64,000 nt of DNA from Suipraeoptans intestinalis (lineage in GTDB: Bacteria > Bacillota > Clostridia > Lachnospirales > Lachnospiraceae), in contig NZ_VULY01000018.1 in the NCBI RefSeq assembly GCF_009696485.1, positions 631,001 to 695,000 on the forward strand, given 5' to 3'. The position numbers and the translations under genes are program-made. The notes under the pieces are model-generated. The model saw only the letters and a list, made by a program, of their open reading frames with translations, ran no database searches and was not told the DNA's origin. Positions 25,754 to 36,159 of this stretch are shown one piece after another (within the stretch, counting starts at the first letter, position 1; each line of letters begins with the position of its first letter).

Positions 25754-26221
25754 CTAGTCCAGATTCCTCACTTTAAATTCCCTCTGAGCCTCCCTGGCCT
25801 GGTCTTTTTTCGCAATGTCCTGGCGCTTGTCATACAGCTTTTTCCCTTTTGCAATGCCGATCTCTATTTTTACCAGACTTCCTTTGAAGTATACCTTCAA
25901 GGGCATGATGGTAATCCCTTTTTCTTTTGTTTTCCCCACAAGTCTGCGGATCTCCCATTTATGCATCAGAAGCTTTCTCACCCGCAGAGGATCCTTATTG
26001 AAAATATTTCCCTTTTCGTAGGGGCTGATATGCATTCCGTAGATGTATACTTCCTCGTTCTCCACCCCCACAAACGCCTCTTTGATGCTGCATTTGCCCA
26101 TGCGAAGGGATTTTACCTCCGTTCCGTGGAGGGCAAGGCCGGCCTCAAATGTATCCAAAATAAAATAGTCATGATAAGCTTTCTTATTGTTGGCGATCAA
26201 TTTTATTCCTGTGTTTGCCAT
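25754..26221 (-). CDS. smpB: SsrA-binding protein SmpB
   Basis: A 155-aa tmRNA-binding protein for rescue of stalled ribosomes. It shows the family core [22 protein letters not shown] split by GTEVKSLR, the [22 protein letters not shown] segment and a basic C-terminal tail ([18 protein letters not shown], residues about 138-155). AGGAG lies 8 nt upstream. It overlaps the 3' end of rnr by 38 nt. The tmRNA gene itself is not in the window. Confidence 0.96.
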   Translation of the reverse strand: MANTGIKLIANNKKAYHDYFILDTFEAGLALHGTEVKSLRMGKCSIKEAFVGVENEEVYIYGMHISPYEKGNIFNKDPLRVRKLLMHKWEIRRLVGKTKEKGITIMPLKVYFKGSLVKIEIGIAKGKKLYDKRQDIAKKDQAREAQREFKVRNLD

Positions 26222-28355
26222 TTTGTTTTTCTCCTTTTCCCACCAGCTCGAAATCCACAGTACGTGTCCGCGTATCGGCGGCTGTCACCCGGACTTTCAG
26301 TTCCTCTCCCAGGCGAAATCTCCTGTGTCTGTGTATCCCCACCAATTCTCCCGTATTCTCCCGGTATTCATACTGGTCATCGTACAGTCCTGCTACAGGG
26401 ATCATTCCCTCTACCGTGTTCGCAAGCTCCACATAGATGCCCCATTTGTTCAGTCCTGAGATCCTTCCCTCATAAACCTCTCCCAGATGAGCCTCCATAA
26501 ACTCCGCTTTTTTTAATTTTTCTGCTTCCTGCTGGACCTTTTCCGCCTTTCTCTCCATTTCTCCTGCGTGTAAAGCCACCTCCGGCAAAATCCGCCGATA
26601 ATGCTCCGTTTTTTCCTCATCCATCCGGCCTCGCAGCAGATCCTTTATGATCCGATGGATCTGCAGATCCGGATACCTCCGGATCGGCGAGGTAAAATGT
26701 GTATAGCAGGAGGACGCCAGTCCAAAATGTCCTGCATTTTCCGCTTCATACTTTGCCTGCTGCATGGATCGCAGCACCAGCCTGCTGATAAACGGCTCTT
26801 CGGATTTCCCTTGAATACTGCGCAGCAATTTTTGAAACTCTCTCGGCTTTACCGTTTTTTCACTTTTTCGCAGAGGATATCCCATCGCATGAAGATATGT
26901 TTTTAATTCTTTTATTTTTTCCTCTTTTGGTCCCTTGTGATTTCTGTAAAGGAAAGGCAGCTCTCTCCAAAAGTATTCCTCTGCCACCGTTTCATTGGCA
27001 AGGATCATAAAGTCCTCTATCAGCCTGGTTGCCTCGTTTCTTTCTCTGACTCTGATTCGGCTGACCTTTCCTTCTTCATCCAGTTCTATTTTCGCCTCCG
27101 GAAAATCAAAGTCGATGGTCCCCCTTGCCTGCTTCCTTTTTTGGAGAAGGTGCGACAACTGCCTCATCTCATTCAGCATCTCCTGTATATCCCCCGGGAT
27201 CCCTTCCGCATCTTCTTCGGTAAAAAAGCGTTGGACCGCCTCGTATGTCATTCTTTTTTGAACCCGGATCACCGTTTCTGCAATTTCATGACTGGTGACC
27301 GTTCCCTTTTCGTTGATCCGCATCAGACAGCTAAGAGCCAGCCTGTCCTCCCCCGCATTCAAAGAACAGATGCCGTTGGAGAGCGCTTCCGGCAGCATAG
27401 GCAGTACCCGGTCCGGAAGATATACGCTGGTTCCCCGCTTTTTTGCTTCCTTGTCTATTCCACTGTTTTCCTGTACATAATTGGCAACATCTGCAATATG
27501 GACTCCCAAAAGAAATTCTTTTCCTTCTTTTGTTAGTGAAACAGCATCATCAAAATCTTTGGTATCTTCCCCGTCAATGGTTATCAAAAGCCATTCTCTT
27601 ACATCCTTCCGTCCGTTGTAATCGCCCTCTTTCACTTCTGTAGCCGTCTTTTTTGCACGGTTCAGGATTCTTTCAGGGAAGGTATCTTCCAGTTGGTTTC
27701 CCCGGATCAGGGAAAGAATATCCACACCTTTCTCCCCCGCAAATCCCAGGATGTCTGTCACTTCTCCTTCCGGCTTTTTTCGGTCGTTTCCGTAATCCAC
27801 CAGTCGGACAGTTACCTTCTGTCCGTCTTTTGCTCCCCCAGACTTTTCTTTTGGCACAAAAATATCCTGTCCCAGTCTCCGGTTATCCGGCAGCACGAAT
27901 CCATAACCCTTTTCCGGCTGCTGCTGATACAGCCCCGTCACTGAGGTCACTCCTCTTTTCAGGATGCGGATCACCTCTCCTTCCCGCCGTCTCCTTCCGG
28001 AGCCGCTCCTGATTCGGATACACACTTCATCCCCATCCATAGCGCCGTTTCCGGCCTCTTCCCCGATAAAAATATCGTCCTCTTCTCCCGGTACACAGAC
28101 AAAGCCAAAGCCCCTGGCATGTCCCTGAAAGAGCCCCACGCAGGTCTCCTCTTTCTGCTTTTCATACCTTCCCTGCCTTGTCTTTCTGATCCTGCCTTCC
28201 TTCTGCAGTTCTTCCAGAATCTGTCCAAGTTCTTCCTTCTCTTCGGCCTTCACATCCAGCATAACTGCCAGATCCCGAAACCGCATAGGCACATAAGACC
28301 GGTCACAGATCCATTCGTAGACCACTTCTTTTCGTTTGTTTTCTTCTTTTTTCAT
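26184..28355 (-). CDS. rnr: Ribonuclease R
   Basis: A 723-aa 3'-5' exoribonuclease. In order: N-terminal helix-turn-helix, two cold-shock domains (about 70-220), RNB catalytic domain with the metal-binding cluster [14 protein letters not shown] (about 255-268), S1 domain near 625-700, and a short basic tail. RNase R works with SmpB and tmRNA on non-stop mRNAs, and its gene directly precedes smpB here. Confidence 0.96.
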   Translation of the reverse strand: MKKEENKRKEVVYEWICDRSYVPMRFRDLAVMLDVKAEEKEELGQILEELQKEGRIRKTRQGRYEKQKEETCVGLFQGHARGFGFVCVPGEEDDIFIGEEAGNGAMDGDEVCIRIRSGSGRRRREGEVIRILKRGVTSVTGLYQQQPEKGYGFVLPDNRRLGQDIFVPKEKSGGAKDGQKVTVRLVDYGNDRKKPEGEVTDILGFAGEKGVDILSLIRGNQLEDTFPERILNRAKKTATEVKEGDYNGRKDVREWLLITIDGEDTKDFDDAVSLTKEGKEFLLGVHIADVANYVQENSGIDKEAKKRGTSVYLPDRVLPMLPEALSNGICSLNAGEDRLALSCLMRINEKGTVTSHEIAETVIRVQKRMTYEAVQRFFTEEDAEGIPGDIQEMLNEMRQLSHLLQKRKQARGTIDFDFPEAKIELDEEGKVSRIRVRERNEATRLIEDFMILANETVAEEYFWRELPFLYRNHKGPKEEKIKELKTYLHAMGYPLRKSEKTVKPREFQKLLRSIQGKSEEPFISRLVLRSMQQAKYEAENAGHFGLASSCYTHFTSPIRRYPDLQIHRIIKDLLRGRMDEEKTEHYRRILPEVALHAGEMERKAEKVQQEAEKLKKAEFMEAHLGEVYEGRISGLNKWGIYVELANTVEGMIPVAGLYDDQYEYRENTGELVGIHRHRRFRLGEELKVRVTAADTRTRTVDFELVGKGEKQNGKHRNKIDRQQ

Positions 28356-28493
28356 TCTTTTCCTTTCCTATGTGCCTTTTTCTTTCTTCCTGCCGCGTAG
28401 GAAAGAATCCCACATGGCAGGATCTTCTGCTTGCGGCCAAGTGCTTTTGCAACGCATATCCACATCGCCGCAGTGCGGTCCCGGCGAAGTATG

Positions 28494-28528
28494 TTTGTTT
28501 CATAGGACACAGGTTCCTGTGAAACAAA
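28494..28528. repeat. Inverted repeat between secG and rnr
   Basis: In the 290-nt gap between secG and rnr, TTTGTTTCA pairs with TGAAACAAA, and an alternative inner hairpin CACAGG/CCTGTG exists. No T run follows. Bases 28494-28508 are the inverse of 17259-17273, so both may belong to a dispersed palindromic family. Nothing else was seen in 28356-28647. Confidence 0.45.
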
Positions 28529-28647
28529 AAAGACACTCCTCAAAAGTGCTCCCACCGCCAGAGTCTTTGCCTGACTGCGGGGCCACTTCACGACGGAGCG
28601 CCTCATTTCCCTATCTGCCGGATCGGACCTTGTCGCATCCGTATCCT

Positions 28648-28908
28648 CTAGCCAAATACCTTTAAATTTAAAACTGCCGCTAAAACAATGAACAATATCG
28701 CCAGAAACTTGGTGGACTTCTCCAGGGCTCCTTCCATGGAACGTCCCTTATTCTGTCCCCAGTAAGTATCTGCAATTCCGCTGATCGTCCCCAGTCCTGC
28801 CGACTTTCCTTCCTGCATCAGCACGATCGCCGTCAACGCAATGCAATCCATCGCAAATAAGATCATCAATACCGTCTTTAAAATTCCCACTTTCTGCACC
28901 TCCTGCAC
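28648..28908 (-). CDS. secG: Preprotein translocase subunit SecG
   Basis: An 86-aa membrane protein with two hydrophobic segments (about 10-32 and 66-84) and the family loop QEGKSAGLGTISG. It is part of the SecYEG channel. It sits between glmM and rnr, the common clostridial order secG-rnr-smpB. Confidence 0.93.
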   Translation of the reverse strand: MQEVQKVGILKTVLMILFAMDCIALTAIVLMQEGKSAGLGTISGIADTYWGQNKGRSMEGALEKSTKFLAILFIVLAAVLNLKVFG

Positions 28909-28954
28909 ATAAACACTGTTATTCTATCACAGAGGGTCTGTCCTTGCAAGCTTT

Positions 28955-30298
28955 TTATACTGCCAAGCCCTGCTCCTGGATCACCTCTGCCACCTGGTTT
29001 ACATACTGCTCGCACAGCTCATCGCTGGAAGCCTCCACCATAATACGGACCACCGGCTCCGTCCCGCTTTCTCTTACCAGGATACGTCCGTCGTCTCCCA
29101 GAGCGGCTGCCACCTTTTCCACCGCCGCTTCCACCGCCGGATTCTCCCGGGTTTTTTTCTTATCCTCTACCCGAATATTTTTCAAAAGCTGCGGATAAAT
29201 CTTCACTTCCTCCGTCAGCTTGGACAGGCTTTGTTTCTTTTCCAGCATGACTTCCATCATCATCAGGGAGGTCAGGATCCCGTCTCCCGTAGTTGCATGT
29301 TTGCTGAAAATAATATGTCCGGACTGTTCTCCCCCCAGGGAATACTTATTCTGCACCATGTTTTCGTAGACATATTTGTCGCCCACTGCCGTTTTCTCAT
29401 AGCGCAGTCCCGCCCGGTCGCATGCTTTATAAAGTCCCAGGTTGGACATGACGGTAGTAACGATGGTGTCCTGGTTCAGGCGGTTGTTTTCCTTCAGGTA
29501 TTTGCCGCAGACATAAAGGATCAGATCCCCGTCCACCACATTTCCGTTTTCGTCTACCGCAATACACCGGTCCGCATCTCCGTCATAGGCAAAGCCTACA
29601 TCCAGCTTGTTTTCCCTGACGCAGGTCTGCAGCTTTTCAATGTGGGTGGAGCCGCATTCTGCATTGATGTTGGTTCCGTTTGGCTCACAGTGGATGGCAT
29701 AGGTCTTGGCTCCCAGTGCGTCATACACACTCTTTGCAATGGAAAACGCACTTCCGTTGGAGCAGTCCAGTCCTACCCGCATATTTTCAAAGGATCTGGT
29801 GGCCAGAGAGATCAGATATCCGATGTACCGGTTCCTTCCCGCTGCGTAATCCACCGTACAGCCAATGGCTTCCTTTTTGGCAAAGGGGAGTTCTCCCAGT
29901 TCCCCGTCGATATACTTTTCAATCTCTGCTTCCACTTCTGCTTCCAGCTTATGTCCTTTTCCGTTGATCACCTTGATCCCATTGTCATAGAAGGGATTGT
30001 GGCTGGCAGAGATCATGATCCCGCAGTCAAAGTTCTCTGTCCTTGTCACATAGGATACGCTGGGCGTGGTCGTCACATGAAGCAGGTAGGCGTTGGCGCC
30101 CGACGCGGTAAGTCCTGCCACCAGCGCATACTCAAACATGTAACTGCTTCTTCTGGTATCCTTTCCGATCACGACCCTCGCTTTGTGGTCCTGTCCATAA
30201 TACCATCCCAGAAATCTGCCTACCTTAAATGCGTGCTCCACCGTCAGCACTTCATTCGCCTCTCCGCGAAATCCATCCGTTCCAAAATATTTTCCCAT
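28955..30298 (-). CDS. glmM: Phosphoglucosamine mutase
   Basis: A 447-aa enzyme converting glucosamine-6-phosphate to glucosamine-1-phosphate for peptidoglycan precursors. The active phosphoserine is S99 in ISASHNP, the metal loop is YDGDADRCIAVDE, and the C-terminal phosphate site is VRESGTEPVVRIMVE. Length and N-terminus GKYFGTDGFRG are standard. Confidence 0.95.
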   Translation of the reverse strand: MGKYFGTDGFRGEANEVLTVEHAFKVGRFLGWYYGQDHKARVVIGKDTRRSSYMFEYALVAGLTASGANAYLLHVTTTPSVSYVTRTENFDCGIMISASHNPFYDNGIKVINGKGHKLEAEVEAEIEKYIDGELGELPFAKKEAIGCTVDYAAGRNRYIGYLISLATRSFENMRVGLDCSNGSAFSIAKSVYDALGAKTYAIHCEPNGTNINAECGSTHIEKLQTCVRENKLDVGFAYDGDADRCIAVDENGNVVDGDLILYVCGKYLKENNRLNQDTIVTTVMSNLGLYKACDRAGLRYEKTAVGDKYVYENMVQNKYSLGGEQSGHIIFSKHATTGDGILTSLMMMEVMLEKKQSLSKLTEEVKIYPQLLKNIRVEDKKKTRENPAVEAAVEKVAAALGDDGRILVRESGTEPVVRIMVEASSDELCEQYVNQVAEVIQEQGLAV

Positions 30299-30322
30299 AT
30301 AATTATCCTCTCTGTTTTTCTT

Positions 30323-31498
30323 CTAGTGATGAAACAGGCGGATGCCTGTAAAGGCCATGACCATGCCGTAAGCATTGCATCTTTCGATCACGTGGTCATC
30401 TCTTACAGAACCTCCCGGCTGTGCAATATATTTTACGCCACTTCTTTTGGCCCTGTCAATATTGTCCCCAAACGGGAAGAAAGCGTCGGACCCCAACGTA
30501 ACCTCCGTCAGCCGATCCATCCATGCCCGCTTCTCTTCTTTTGTGAAGACCTCCGGTTTTTCCCGGAAGATCTTCTGCCAGGCTCCCTCTTCCAGCACAT
30601 CCAGATAGTCCTCTCCGATATAAAGGTCGATGGCATTGTCTCTGTCTGCCCGTCTGATATCCTCCCGGAAGGGAAGCTCCATCACCTTTTTGTGCTGTCT
30701 CAGCCACCAGTTATCCGCTTTTCCTCCTGCCAGCCTTGTGCAGTGGATCCTGGACTGCTGGCCTGCACCGATACCGATAGCCTGCCCGTCCTTCACATAG
30801 CAGACGGAGTTGGACTGGGTGTACTTTAATGTGATCATGGCCACTTTCATATCCCGGATCGCTTCCCCGGGAAGCTCCTTTTTCGCGGTCACCACAGAAG
30901 AAAACAGCTCGTCCCTGACAGCCAGATCGTTTCGTCCCTGCTCAAAGGTGATCCCGTACACCTCCTTCTTTTCCTGCGCCTTGGGGACATAGTCCTGATC
31001 TATCCGGATAATATTATAATTTCCTTTCTTTTTCTTTTGCAGGATCGCCAATGCCTCCGGTGTAAATCCCGGCGCGATCACGCCGTCCGACACCTCTCTT
31101 GCTATAAGTCTGGCCGTCGCCTCATCACACACATCAGACAATGCGATAAAGTCTCCGAAAGAAGACATTCTGTCGGCTCCTCTTGCTCTGGCGTAGGCAC
31201 ATGCCAGAGGAGACAGCTCTCCCATATCCTCTACCCAGTAAATCTTCGCCAGGTCTTCTGTCAGCGGAAGCCCCAGCGCCGCGCCTGCCGGAGACACATG
31301 CTTAAACGAAGTGGCTGCCGGAAGTCCTGTCGCCTCCCGAAGCTCCTTTACCAGCTGCCAGCCGTTGAAGGCGTCCAGAAAGTTAATATATCCCGGCCTC
31401 CCTCCCAGGATCTCCACCGGGAGCTCTCCCTCTTCCATGTATATTCTTGAAGGTTTCTGATTGGGATTACATCCATACTTTAATTCCAGTTCTTTCAT
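30323..31498 (-). CDS. AICAR transformylase, stand-alone PurH domain
   Basis: A 391-aa phosphoribosylaminoimidazolecarboxamide formyltransferase. It starts directly with the transformylase part (LKYGCNPNQKPSR) and keeps TSFKHVSPAGAA, the catalytic K-H pair region, and QPGGSVRDD. The cyclohydrolase domain of normal bifunctional PurH (about 520 aa) is absent; that step is supplied by the PurO-like gene 11 nt upstream. This split form is known in Clostridia. Confidence 0.93.
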   Translation of the reverse strand: MKELELKYGCNPNQKPSRIYMEEGELPVEILGGRPGYINFLDAFNGWQLVKELREATGLPAATSFKHVSPAGAALGLPLTEDLAKIYWVEDMGELSPLACAYARARGADRMSSFGDFIALSDVCDEATARLIAREVSDGVIAPGFTPEALAILQKKKKGNYNIIRIDQDYVPKAQEKKEVYGITFEQGRNDLAVRDELFSSVVTAKKELPGEAIRDMKVAMITLKYTQSNSVCYVKDGQAIGIGAGQQSRIHCTRLAGGKADNWWLRQHKKVMELPFREDIRRADRDNAIDLYIGEDYLDVLEEGAWQKIFREKPEVFTKEEKRAWMDRLTEVTLGSDAFFPFGDNIDRAKRSGVKYIAQPGGSVRDDHVIERCNAYGMVMAFTGIRLFHH

Positions 31499-31509
31499 GA
31501 TCTTCTCCT

Positions 31510-32220
31510 TTACCGGCCGTTTTTGTTGATGATCCTCGTCCTGCTGCTTCCCGTCTGCAGGTCTATAAACCGCACAAACAGGGATACTTTATTTTCCTCA
31601 TTCAGACTGCTCCAGATCTTTTCTGTAAATACATCCAGATCTCCCTCGACTTCTATGGTCTTAGGTTCCCCGCTGTAGCTGGGAAGGGGATCTGCGTCCC
31701 TCTCGTATGTATGGATAAAGCGCCCCTCTCCCGGCAGCGGATTCTCATAGGCAAAAGTAAATCTCTGACAACTGTCAGGATTGCCCTGACTGCTTTTTAA
31801 AATAGACAGCGCGTAGTTGAAGGTGTCGGCCTCTATATGAACGATCCCCGAAATCCTGGGCGTATAATTGGGGGCGTCCGGCTCAAAGGTCCTCTCTCTT
31901 AAAGACTGCTCAAAGGTCAGCTGCCTGTCCATTCCCCGGTAGATGGTATCCGTCTGATCTCCGTTGGTCACGATCAGCTTATTGCCCAGTACCCTGACCG
32001 GAGCATAAATAATCAGGCTGGGATCTGTCATCTTGGACGGATCAAATGCCTGTGTACGGATTCCCTGGCCATCCTCCACAAATATCCGGTTACGACTGTT
32101 CTCACTGCGTCCCATGATAAAATAGACCACGACTGCCTGGGATCCGTCTTTTGATCTCCCCAGGATGATCCCTCTGCCCGGGTATGTATTTTCCTGCAAC
32201 AACTGTTCAATCTTATCCAT
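31510..32220 (-). CDS. IMP cyclohydrolase, PurO type
   Basis: A 236-aa enzyme for the last step of IMP synthesis. It begins NTYPGRGIILGRS and has YFIMGRSENSRNR, the pattern of archaeal-type PurO cyclohydrolases. Start at 32220 is set by GGAAAGGA upstream; the ORF is open 20 more codons without support. It completes the purine step together with the stand-alone transformylase downstream. Confidence 0.9.
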   Translation of the reverse strand: MDKIEQLLQENTYPGRGIILGRSKDGSQAVVVYFIMGRSENSRNRIFVEDGQGIRTQAFDPSKMTDPSLIIYAPVRVLGNKLIVTNGDQTDTIYRGMDRQLTFEQSLRERTFEPDAPNYTPRISGIVHIEADTFNYALSILKSSQGNPDSCQRFTFAYENPLPGEGRFIHTYERDADPLPSYSGEPKTIEVEGDLDVFTEKIWSSLNEENKVSLFVRFIDLQTGSSRTRIINKNGR

Positions 32221-32314
32221 GATACATCCTTTCCTTTCCCGATCCTTTTGTTTGCCTGATTGCTTTTTGTCTGGTTCCATTATATAGAACCCCCGCCTGG
32301 TTTACCAGTAAAAC

Positions 32315-32815
32315 TTAATACTTCCGCAGCGTATCTTTTTCATCCTCCTGCGTGTTTTCTATCTTCCTGACCCGGACATGGATCGTCTCCGTTCCCAGCG
32401 GGATCTCCACCCGGTCCCCCTCCTTCTTTCCCAGGATCGCTTTTCCAATAGGGGACTCGATGCTGATCAGTCCTTTCAGGGAGTTTCCCCGTATACTGGT
32501 CACCAGCCGGTAGGTCTGGACCTCCTCCTCTTCTTCAAAATACAGTTCCACCGTGTTGTTGATCCCCACCTCTCCTTCCCGGGAATCGTCCGAAACCACC
32601 ACGGCATGCTTGAGAAGCTTTTCCAGGTAACGGATTCTGCTTTCATTACGGTTTTTATCCTGCTTTGCCGCCTTGTATTCAAAATTTTCACTCAGGTCTC
32701 CGTGAGCGCGGGCCTCCTTCACCGCCTCCAGTTCTTTTTTTCTGACTACCAGCTTCCGGTATTCAATTTCTTCCTTGATTTTTGCAATGTCGCTGTCTGT
32801 CAGTCGCTCTCTCAT
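32315..32815 (-). CDS. greA: GreA-family transcription elongation factor
   Basis: A 166-aa cleavage factor that rescues backtracked RNA polymerase. The N-terminal coiled coil carries GDLSENFEYKAAK with the tip acidic residues D40 and E43; the C-terminal FKBP-like domain ends SPIGKAILGKKEGD. First gene of the purO-purH-glmM run; it diverges from coaBC. Confidence 0.9.
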   Translation of the reverse strand: MRERLTDSDIAKIKEEIEYRKLVVRKKELEAVKEARAHGDLSENFEYKAAKQDKNRNESRIRYLEKLLKHAVVVSDDSREGEVGINNTVELYFEEEEEVQTYRLVTSIRGNSLKGLISIESPIGKAILGKKEGDRVEIPLGTETIHVRVRKIENTQEDEKDTLRKY

Positions 32816-33002
32816 TTTTTTCCTTCCTTTCGCTCTCTCAAGTCTGCAGACCCTGTATCTATTCTCTTCCTTCCTGGTTTTTCAGAATGGCTTAACAGAA
32901 CCATTCCCTTCGAAATGTGCTGCGTTTTATCATAACACATTCTGTTCCGGATTTTCCATGGGATTTTCAAAGTACCCGCTTCTTCTTTCCCCCTCTGCAG
33001 GC

Positions 33003-33031
33003 TTGCAACCCTCTGTCAAACAGAGTATAGT
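33003..33031 (+). promoter_or_regulatory. Promoter of coaBC
   Basis: TTGCAA (33003-33008), exactly 17 nt, TATAGT (33026-33031), about 30 nt before the start codon. Confidence 0.7.
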
Positions 33032-33062
33032 AAAATCAGCTTATTTTCAGGGAGGATATTTT

Positions 33063-34274
33063 ATGTTAAAAGGAAAAACCATCATACTTGGCATTTCCGG
33101 CGGAATCGCCGCCTATAAAAGCGCGGCCCTCGCCAGTCTGCTGGTGAAAGAAGGAGCTGACGTCCGTACCATTATGACTGCCAATGCCACACAGTTTATT
33201 TCTCCTTTGACCTTTGAGTCTCTGACCGGACACAAATGTGTGGTGGACACCTTCGATCGGAACTTTGAATTTCAGGTAGCTCATGTTTCCCTGGCACAGA
33301 AGGCAGACGCCATTTTGGTGGCCCCTGCCACCGCCAATGTTCTGGCCAAGCTTGCTCATGGTCTTGCAGACGACATGCTGTCTACCACTCTCCTTGCCAG
33401 CAGGGCCCCCAAGATCGTCGCCCCCGCCATGAATACCGGAATGTATGAAAATCCGGCCACCCGGCGCAATCTTTCTCTTCTGGAGGCGGACGGATTTACC
33501 ATCGCCCACCCGGTTTCCGGAAGGCTTGCCTGCGGCGACGAGGGCGCCGGAAAGATGCTGGAGCCTGAACTGCTGCTACAGTATCTCCAGCGTGCCTGCA
33601 CCGCTCCGAAAGATATGGAAGGACTGAAGGTTCTGGTGACGGCAGGTCCCACACAGGAGGCGCTGGATCCGGTTCGCTATCTTACCAATCATTCCTCCGG
33701 AAAGATGGGATATGCCCTTGCAAAAGCCTGCGCACAGCGAGGGGCTTCTGTCACTCTGGTCAGCGGCCAAACGGCTTTGACCCCGCCTTTGTTTGTCCAT
33801 ACCGTTCCGGTGGTTTCGGCGCAGGATATGTTTGAAGCCGTGAAAGACCACCATTCCCGTATGGACATCATCATAAAAGCCGCTGCCGTGGCAGACTATC
33901 GTCCGTCTTTTATCAGCGATGAAAAAGTCAAAAAATCCGGGGATGCTCTTTCCCTTCCGCTTGCGCGGACCCGGGATATCCTTTCCTTTTTGGGAGAGCA
34001 AAAACCAGCCGGACAGTTTCTATGCGGATTCTCTATGGAAACACAAAATCTTCTGGAAAATTCCCGCAAAAAGCTTCTAAAAAAACGTCTGGACATGATC
34101 GTTGCCAATCATCTGAAAGAACCCGGCGCCGGTTTTCAGACCGATACCAACAAGGTCACTTTGATCGGGAAGGATTTTGAAAAAGAGCTTCCGCTTCTTT
34201 CAAAAGAGGAGGTTTCCCATCAGATTCTGACCACGATCCTTCAACAGCGAAAAAACAGCTCCCTCCATGACTGA
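33063..34274 (+). CDS. coaBC: Bifunctional CoaBC (Dfp) of coenzyme A synthesis
   Basis: A 403-aa enzyme joining cysteine to 4'-phosphopantothenate and decarboxylating it. The N-terminal flavin-dependent CoaC half has GISGGIAAYKS, the PAMN-type APAMNTGMYENP and CGDEGAGKM. The C-terminal CoaB half has TAGPTQEALDPVRYLTNHSSGKMG. GGGAGG lies 8 nt before the ATG at 33063; the longer open frame upstream crosses the promoter. Confidence 0.95.
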   Translation: MLKGKTIILGISGGIAAYKSAALASLLVKEGADVRTIMTANATQFISPLTFESLTGHKCVVDTFDRNFEFQVAHVSLAQKADAILVAPATANVLAKLAHGLADDMLSTTLLASRAPKIVAPAMNTGMYENPATRRNLSLLEADGFTIAHPVSGRLACGDEGAGKMLEPELLLQYLQRACTAPKDMEGLKVLVTAGPTQEALDPVRYLTNHSSGKMGYALAKACAQRGASVTLVSGQTALTPPLFVHTVPVVSAQDMFEAVKDHHSRMDIIIKAAAVADYRPSFISDEKVKKSGDALSLPLARTRDILSFLGEQKPAGQFLCGFSMETQNLLENSRKKLLKKRLDMIVANHLKEPGAGFQTDTNKVTLIGKDFEKELPLLSKEEVSHQILTTILQQRKNSSLHD

Positions 34275-34344
34275 CAGCACTCTAACTGCCTTTCATGAAG
34301 GGAGCCGGACAGATTCTTTCTGTTTTCCAGACTCCGTATCTTCC

Positions 34345-34384
34345 TGCTGCTTTTGGGGCAAGGCCTCAAAAGCAGCGTTTTTTA
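34345..34384 (+). terminator. Terminator of coaBC
   Basis: CTGCTTTTG (34347-34355) pairs with CAAAAGCAG (34367-34375), followed by a run of T. It also abuts the stop of the convergent symporter gene. Confidence 0.8.
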
Positions 34385-35740
34385 TTGTTTCGGAAGGTTC
34401 TCAAACTCTTTTTTCTTTTTCGCTACGATCCCCGACAAAAGAAGGATCCCCACTACGTTGGGAATGACCATCAGTCCGTTAAACAGGTCCGACAGATCCC
34501 ATGCCGCCTGTGCTTTCAGTACCGTTCCCACCAGGATGGCAAGGATGACCGCTATCCGATAAGGAAGGATCCCCTTTTTCCCGAACAGATAGGAAATATT
34601 TGCTTCGCCAAAATAGTACCAGCCGATCACTGTGGTGAAGGCAAAGAAAAACAGGCTGACTGCCAGGAACATGACGCCCTTTGTCCCAAAGGCCAGTTCA
34701 AATCCCTTCTGCGTTACGGCTACGGAGGTCAGTCCCAGCTTGCCGGAGACATTTTGTGCGCCTGTCAGCAGTACCACCAGCGCCGTCATGGTACAGATAA
34801 TCAGAGTATCCACTACCACGCCTGCCATAGCGACCAGTCCCTGGTTGACCGGATGCGGCACATTTGCAACTGCATGTGCGTGAGGGGTAGATCCCATACC
34901 CGCTTCATTGGAAAACAAACCTCTCGCCAGACCAAGCTGCATCGCCTTTTTCACTGCAAATCCCACGCTTCCTCCCAGCACTGCCCTGGGAGTAAAAGCT
35001 GCCGTAAAGATCCCTGCAAATACCGATCCCAGCTGTCCATGGTATTTTATGATTACAACCACTCCCGCGATGATGAAAATGGCTGCCATAAAAGGAACCA
35101 CCAGCTCTGCAATCTTGGAGATCCTCTGGACACCTCCTACCACGATCAGTCCCACCAGCACCGCCAGCAGAATACCTGTATATAACGGCTTGATCCCAAA
35201 GCCCTGTTCCAGAGAAAGTGCGATAGAATTGGACTGCACCATATTTCCGGCGATTCCCAGCGCCAGGATAATGAATACGGCAAAGCACACAGCCATCACT
35301 CTTCCCAGCGTCTTATTCTTCAAACCTTTTGACAGATAGTATGCCGGTCCTCCGTAAACCTGCCCGTCTTTTTCCTGGCGGAACACCTGTGCCAGAACCG
35401 CCTCGGCAAAAATCGTGCTCATTCCCAAAATTCCCGATACCCACATCCAGAAAACCGCTCCCGGTCCTCCCGTCATAATGGCAGAAGCCACTCCGCCGAT
35501 ATTTCCGGTTCCTACCTGTGCCGCAATGGCCGTTGCCAGCGCTGCAAAGGAGCTGACCTGTCCGACTTCTTTTACGCCTTTTTTCTGAAAGACTCCCCCG
35601 AAGGCCTCCTTCATTGCCTGCGGCAGCTTAACGATCTGCGGGAATCCCAGACGAACGGTGAAAAAGATTCCGGTTCCCAACAGCAGATAGATCAGGATCT
35701 TGTCCCACAAAAAGTCCTTGATCAAATTCAGTGTGTCCAT
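34382..35740 (-). CDS. Sodium:alanine symporter (AGCS family)
   Basis: A 452-aa sodium-coupled alanine/glycine transporter with about ten membrane segments. Family signatures include VGTGNIGGVASAIMTGGPGAVFWM (described by position, about 82-105) and LFSNEAGMGSTPHAHA near residue 290. Start at 35740 has GAGGAGG 8 nt upstream. It has its own promoter at 35794-35822. Confidence 0.94.
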   Translation of the reverse strand: MDTLNLIKDFLWDKILIYLLLGTGIFFTVRLGFPQIVKLPQAMKEAFGGVFQKKGVKEVGQVSSFAALATAIAAQVGTGNIGGVASAIMTGGPGAVFWMWVSGILGMSTIFAEAVLAQVFRQEKDGQVYGGPAYYLSKGLKNKTLGRVMAVCFAVFIILALGIAGNMVQSNSIALSLEQGFGIKPLYTGILLAVLVGLIVVGGVQRISKIAELVVPFMAAIFIIAGVVVIIKYHGQLGSVFAGIFTAAFTPRAVLGGSVGFAVKKAMQLGLARGLFSNEAGMGSTPHAHAVANVPHPVNQGLVAMAGVVVDTLIICTMTALVVLLTGAQNVSGKLGLTSVAVTQKGFELAFGTKGVMFLAVSLFFFAFTTVIGWYYFGEANISYLFGKKGILPYRIAVILAILVGTVLKAQAAWDLSDLFNGLMVIPNVVGILLLSGIVAKKKKEFENLPKQ

Positions 35741-35793
35741 ACATTTGTCCTCCTCATCTTTCATTGTAATTAGGAATCACTCACTTTGTTAAT

Positions 35794-35822
35794 ATTGTAA
35801 CACATTCTGGTTTTCTCAGCAA
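35794..35822 (-). promoter_or_regulatory. Promoter of the alanine symporter
   Basis: Minus strand TTGCTG (35817-35822), 17 nt, TACAAT (35794-35799). The rest of the 35741-36159 gap is AT-rich with only the divergent aminotransferase promoter. Confidence 0.6.
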
Positions 35823-36092
35823 TCCTTTTTGTCTGTTTTGGCTGTTTTTCTGCTATTTTTTTATCAATCTTTTTATCCCTCCGACTTCGCAAATCTCTTT
35901 TTTGCTCCCTCTTCTCCCTCATTTAAAAAGATCTGTCCAAAATCCGGCAGCGGTTTGCTTTTCCGACGGTCTTCTTCCTTCTTCCACATGTCCGTTCTTT
36001 TTCCTTTTGAATAAATTTTTCTTTTATATTTCATTTTTGTTTATTATTTATGCCGATTTTGGAATTTTAAGCCTGTATTTTGCAGGAATCTA

Positions 36093-36120
36093 TTGACCTT
36101 TCTGCATTTTGTGCTAGAAT
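36093..36120 (+). promoter_or_regulatory. Promoter of the aminotransferase
   Basis: TTGACC (36093-36098), 16 nt, TAGAAT (36115-36120). Confidence 0.65.
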
Positions 36121-36159
36121 GAGGTACTAGATAACAGGAAGAGAAACGGAGGAAGTGTT

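Noticed and set aside
28303-28606. Small minus-strand ORFs between secG and rnr
   Set aside because: Two overlapping frames with basic, low-similarity content, no ribosome sites, and an inverted repeat running through them.
25318-28908. tmRNA (ssrA) gene near smpB
   Set aside because: No tRNA-like ends or tag-coding segment could be found in the gaps around smpB, rnr and secG.
29231-30829. 532-codon plus-strand ORF
   Set aside because: It lies fully antisense to glmM and the PurH-like gene, has no ribosome site and reads as Cys/His/Phe-rich shadow sequence.
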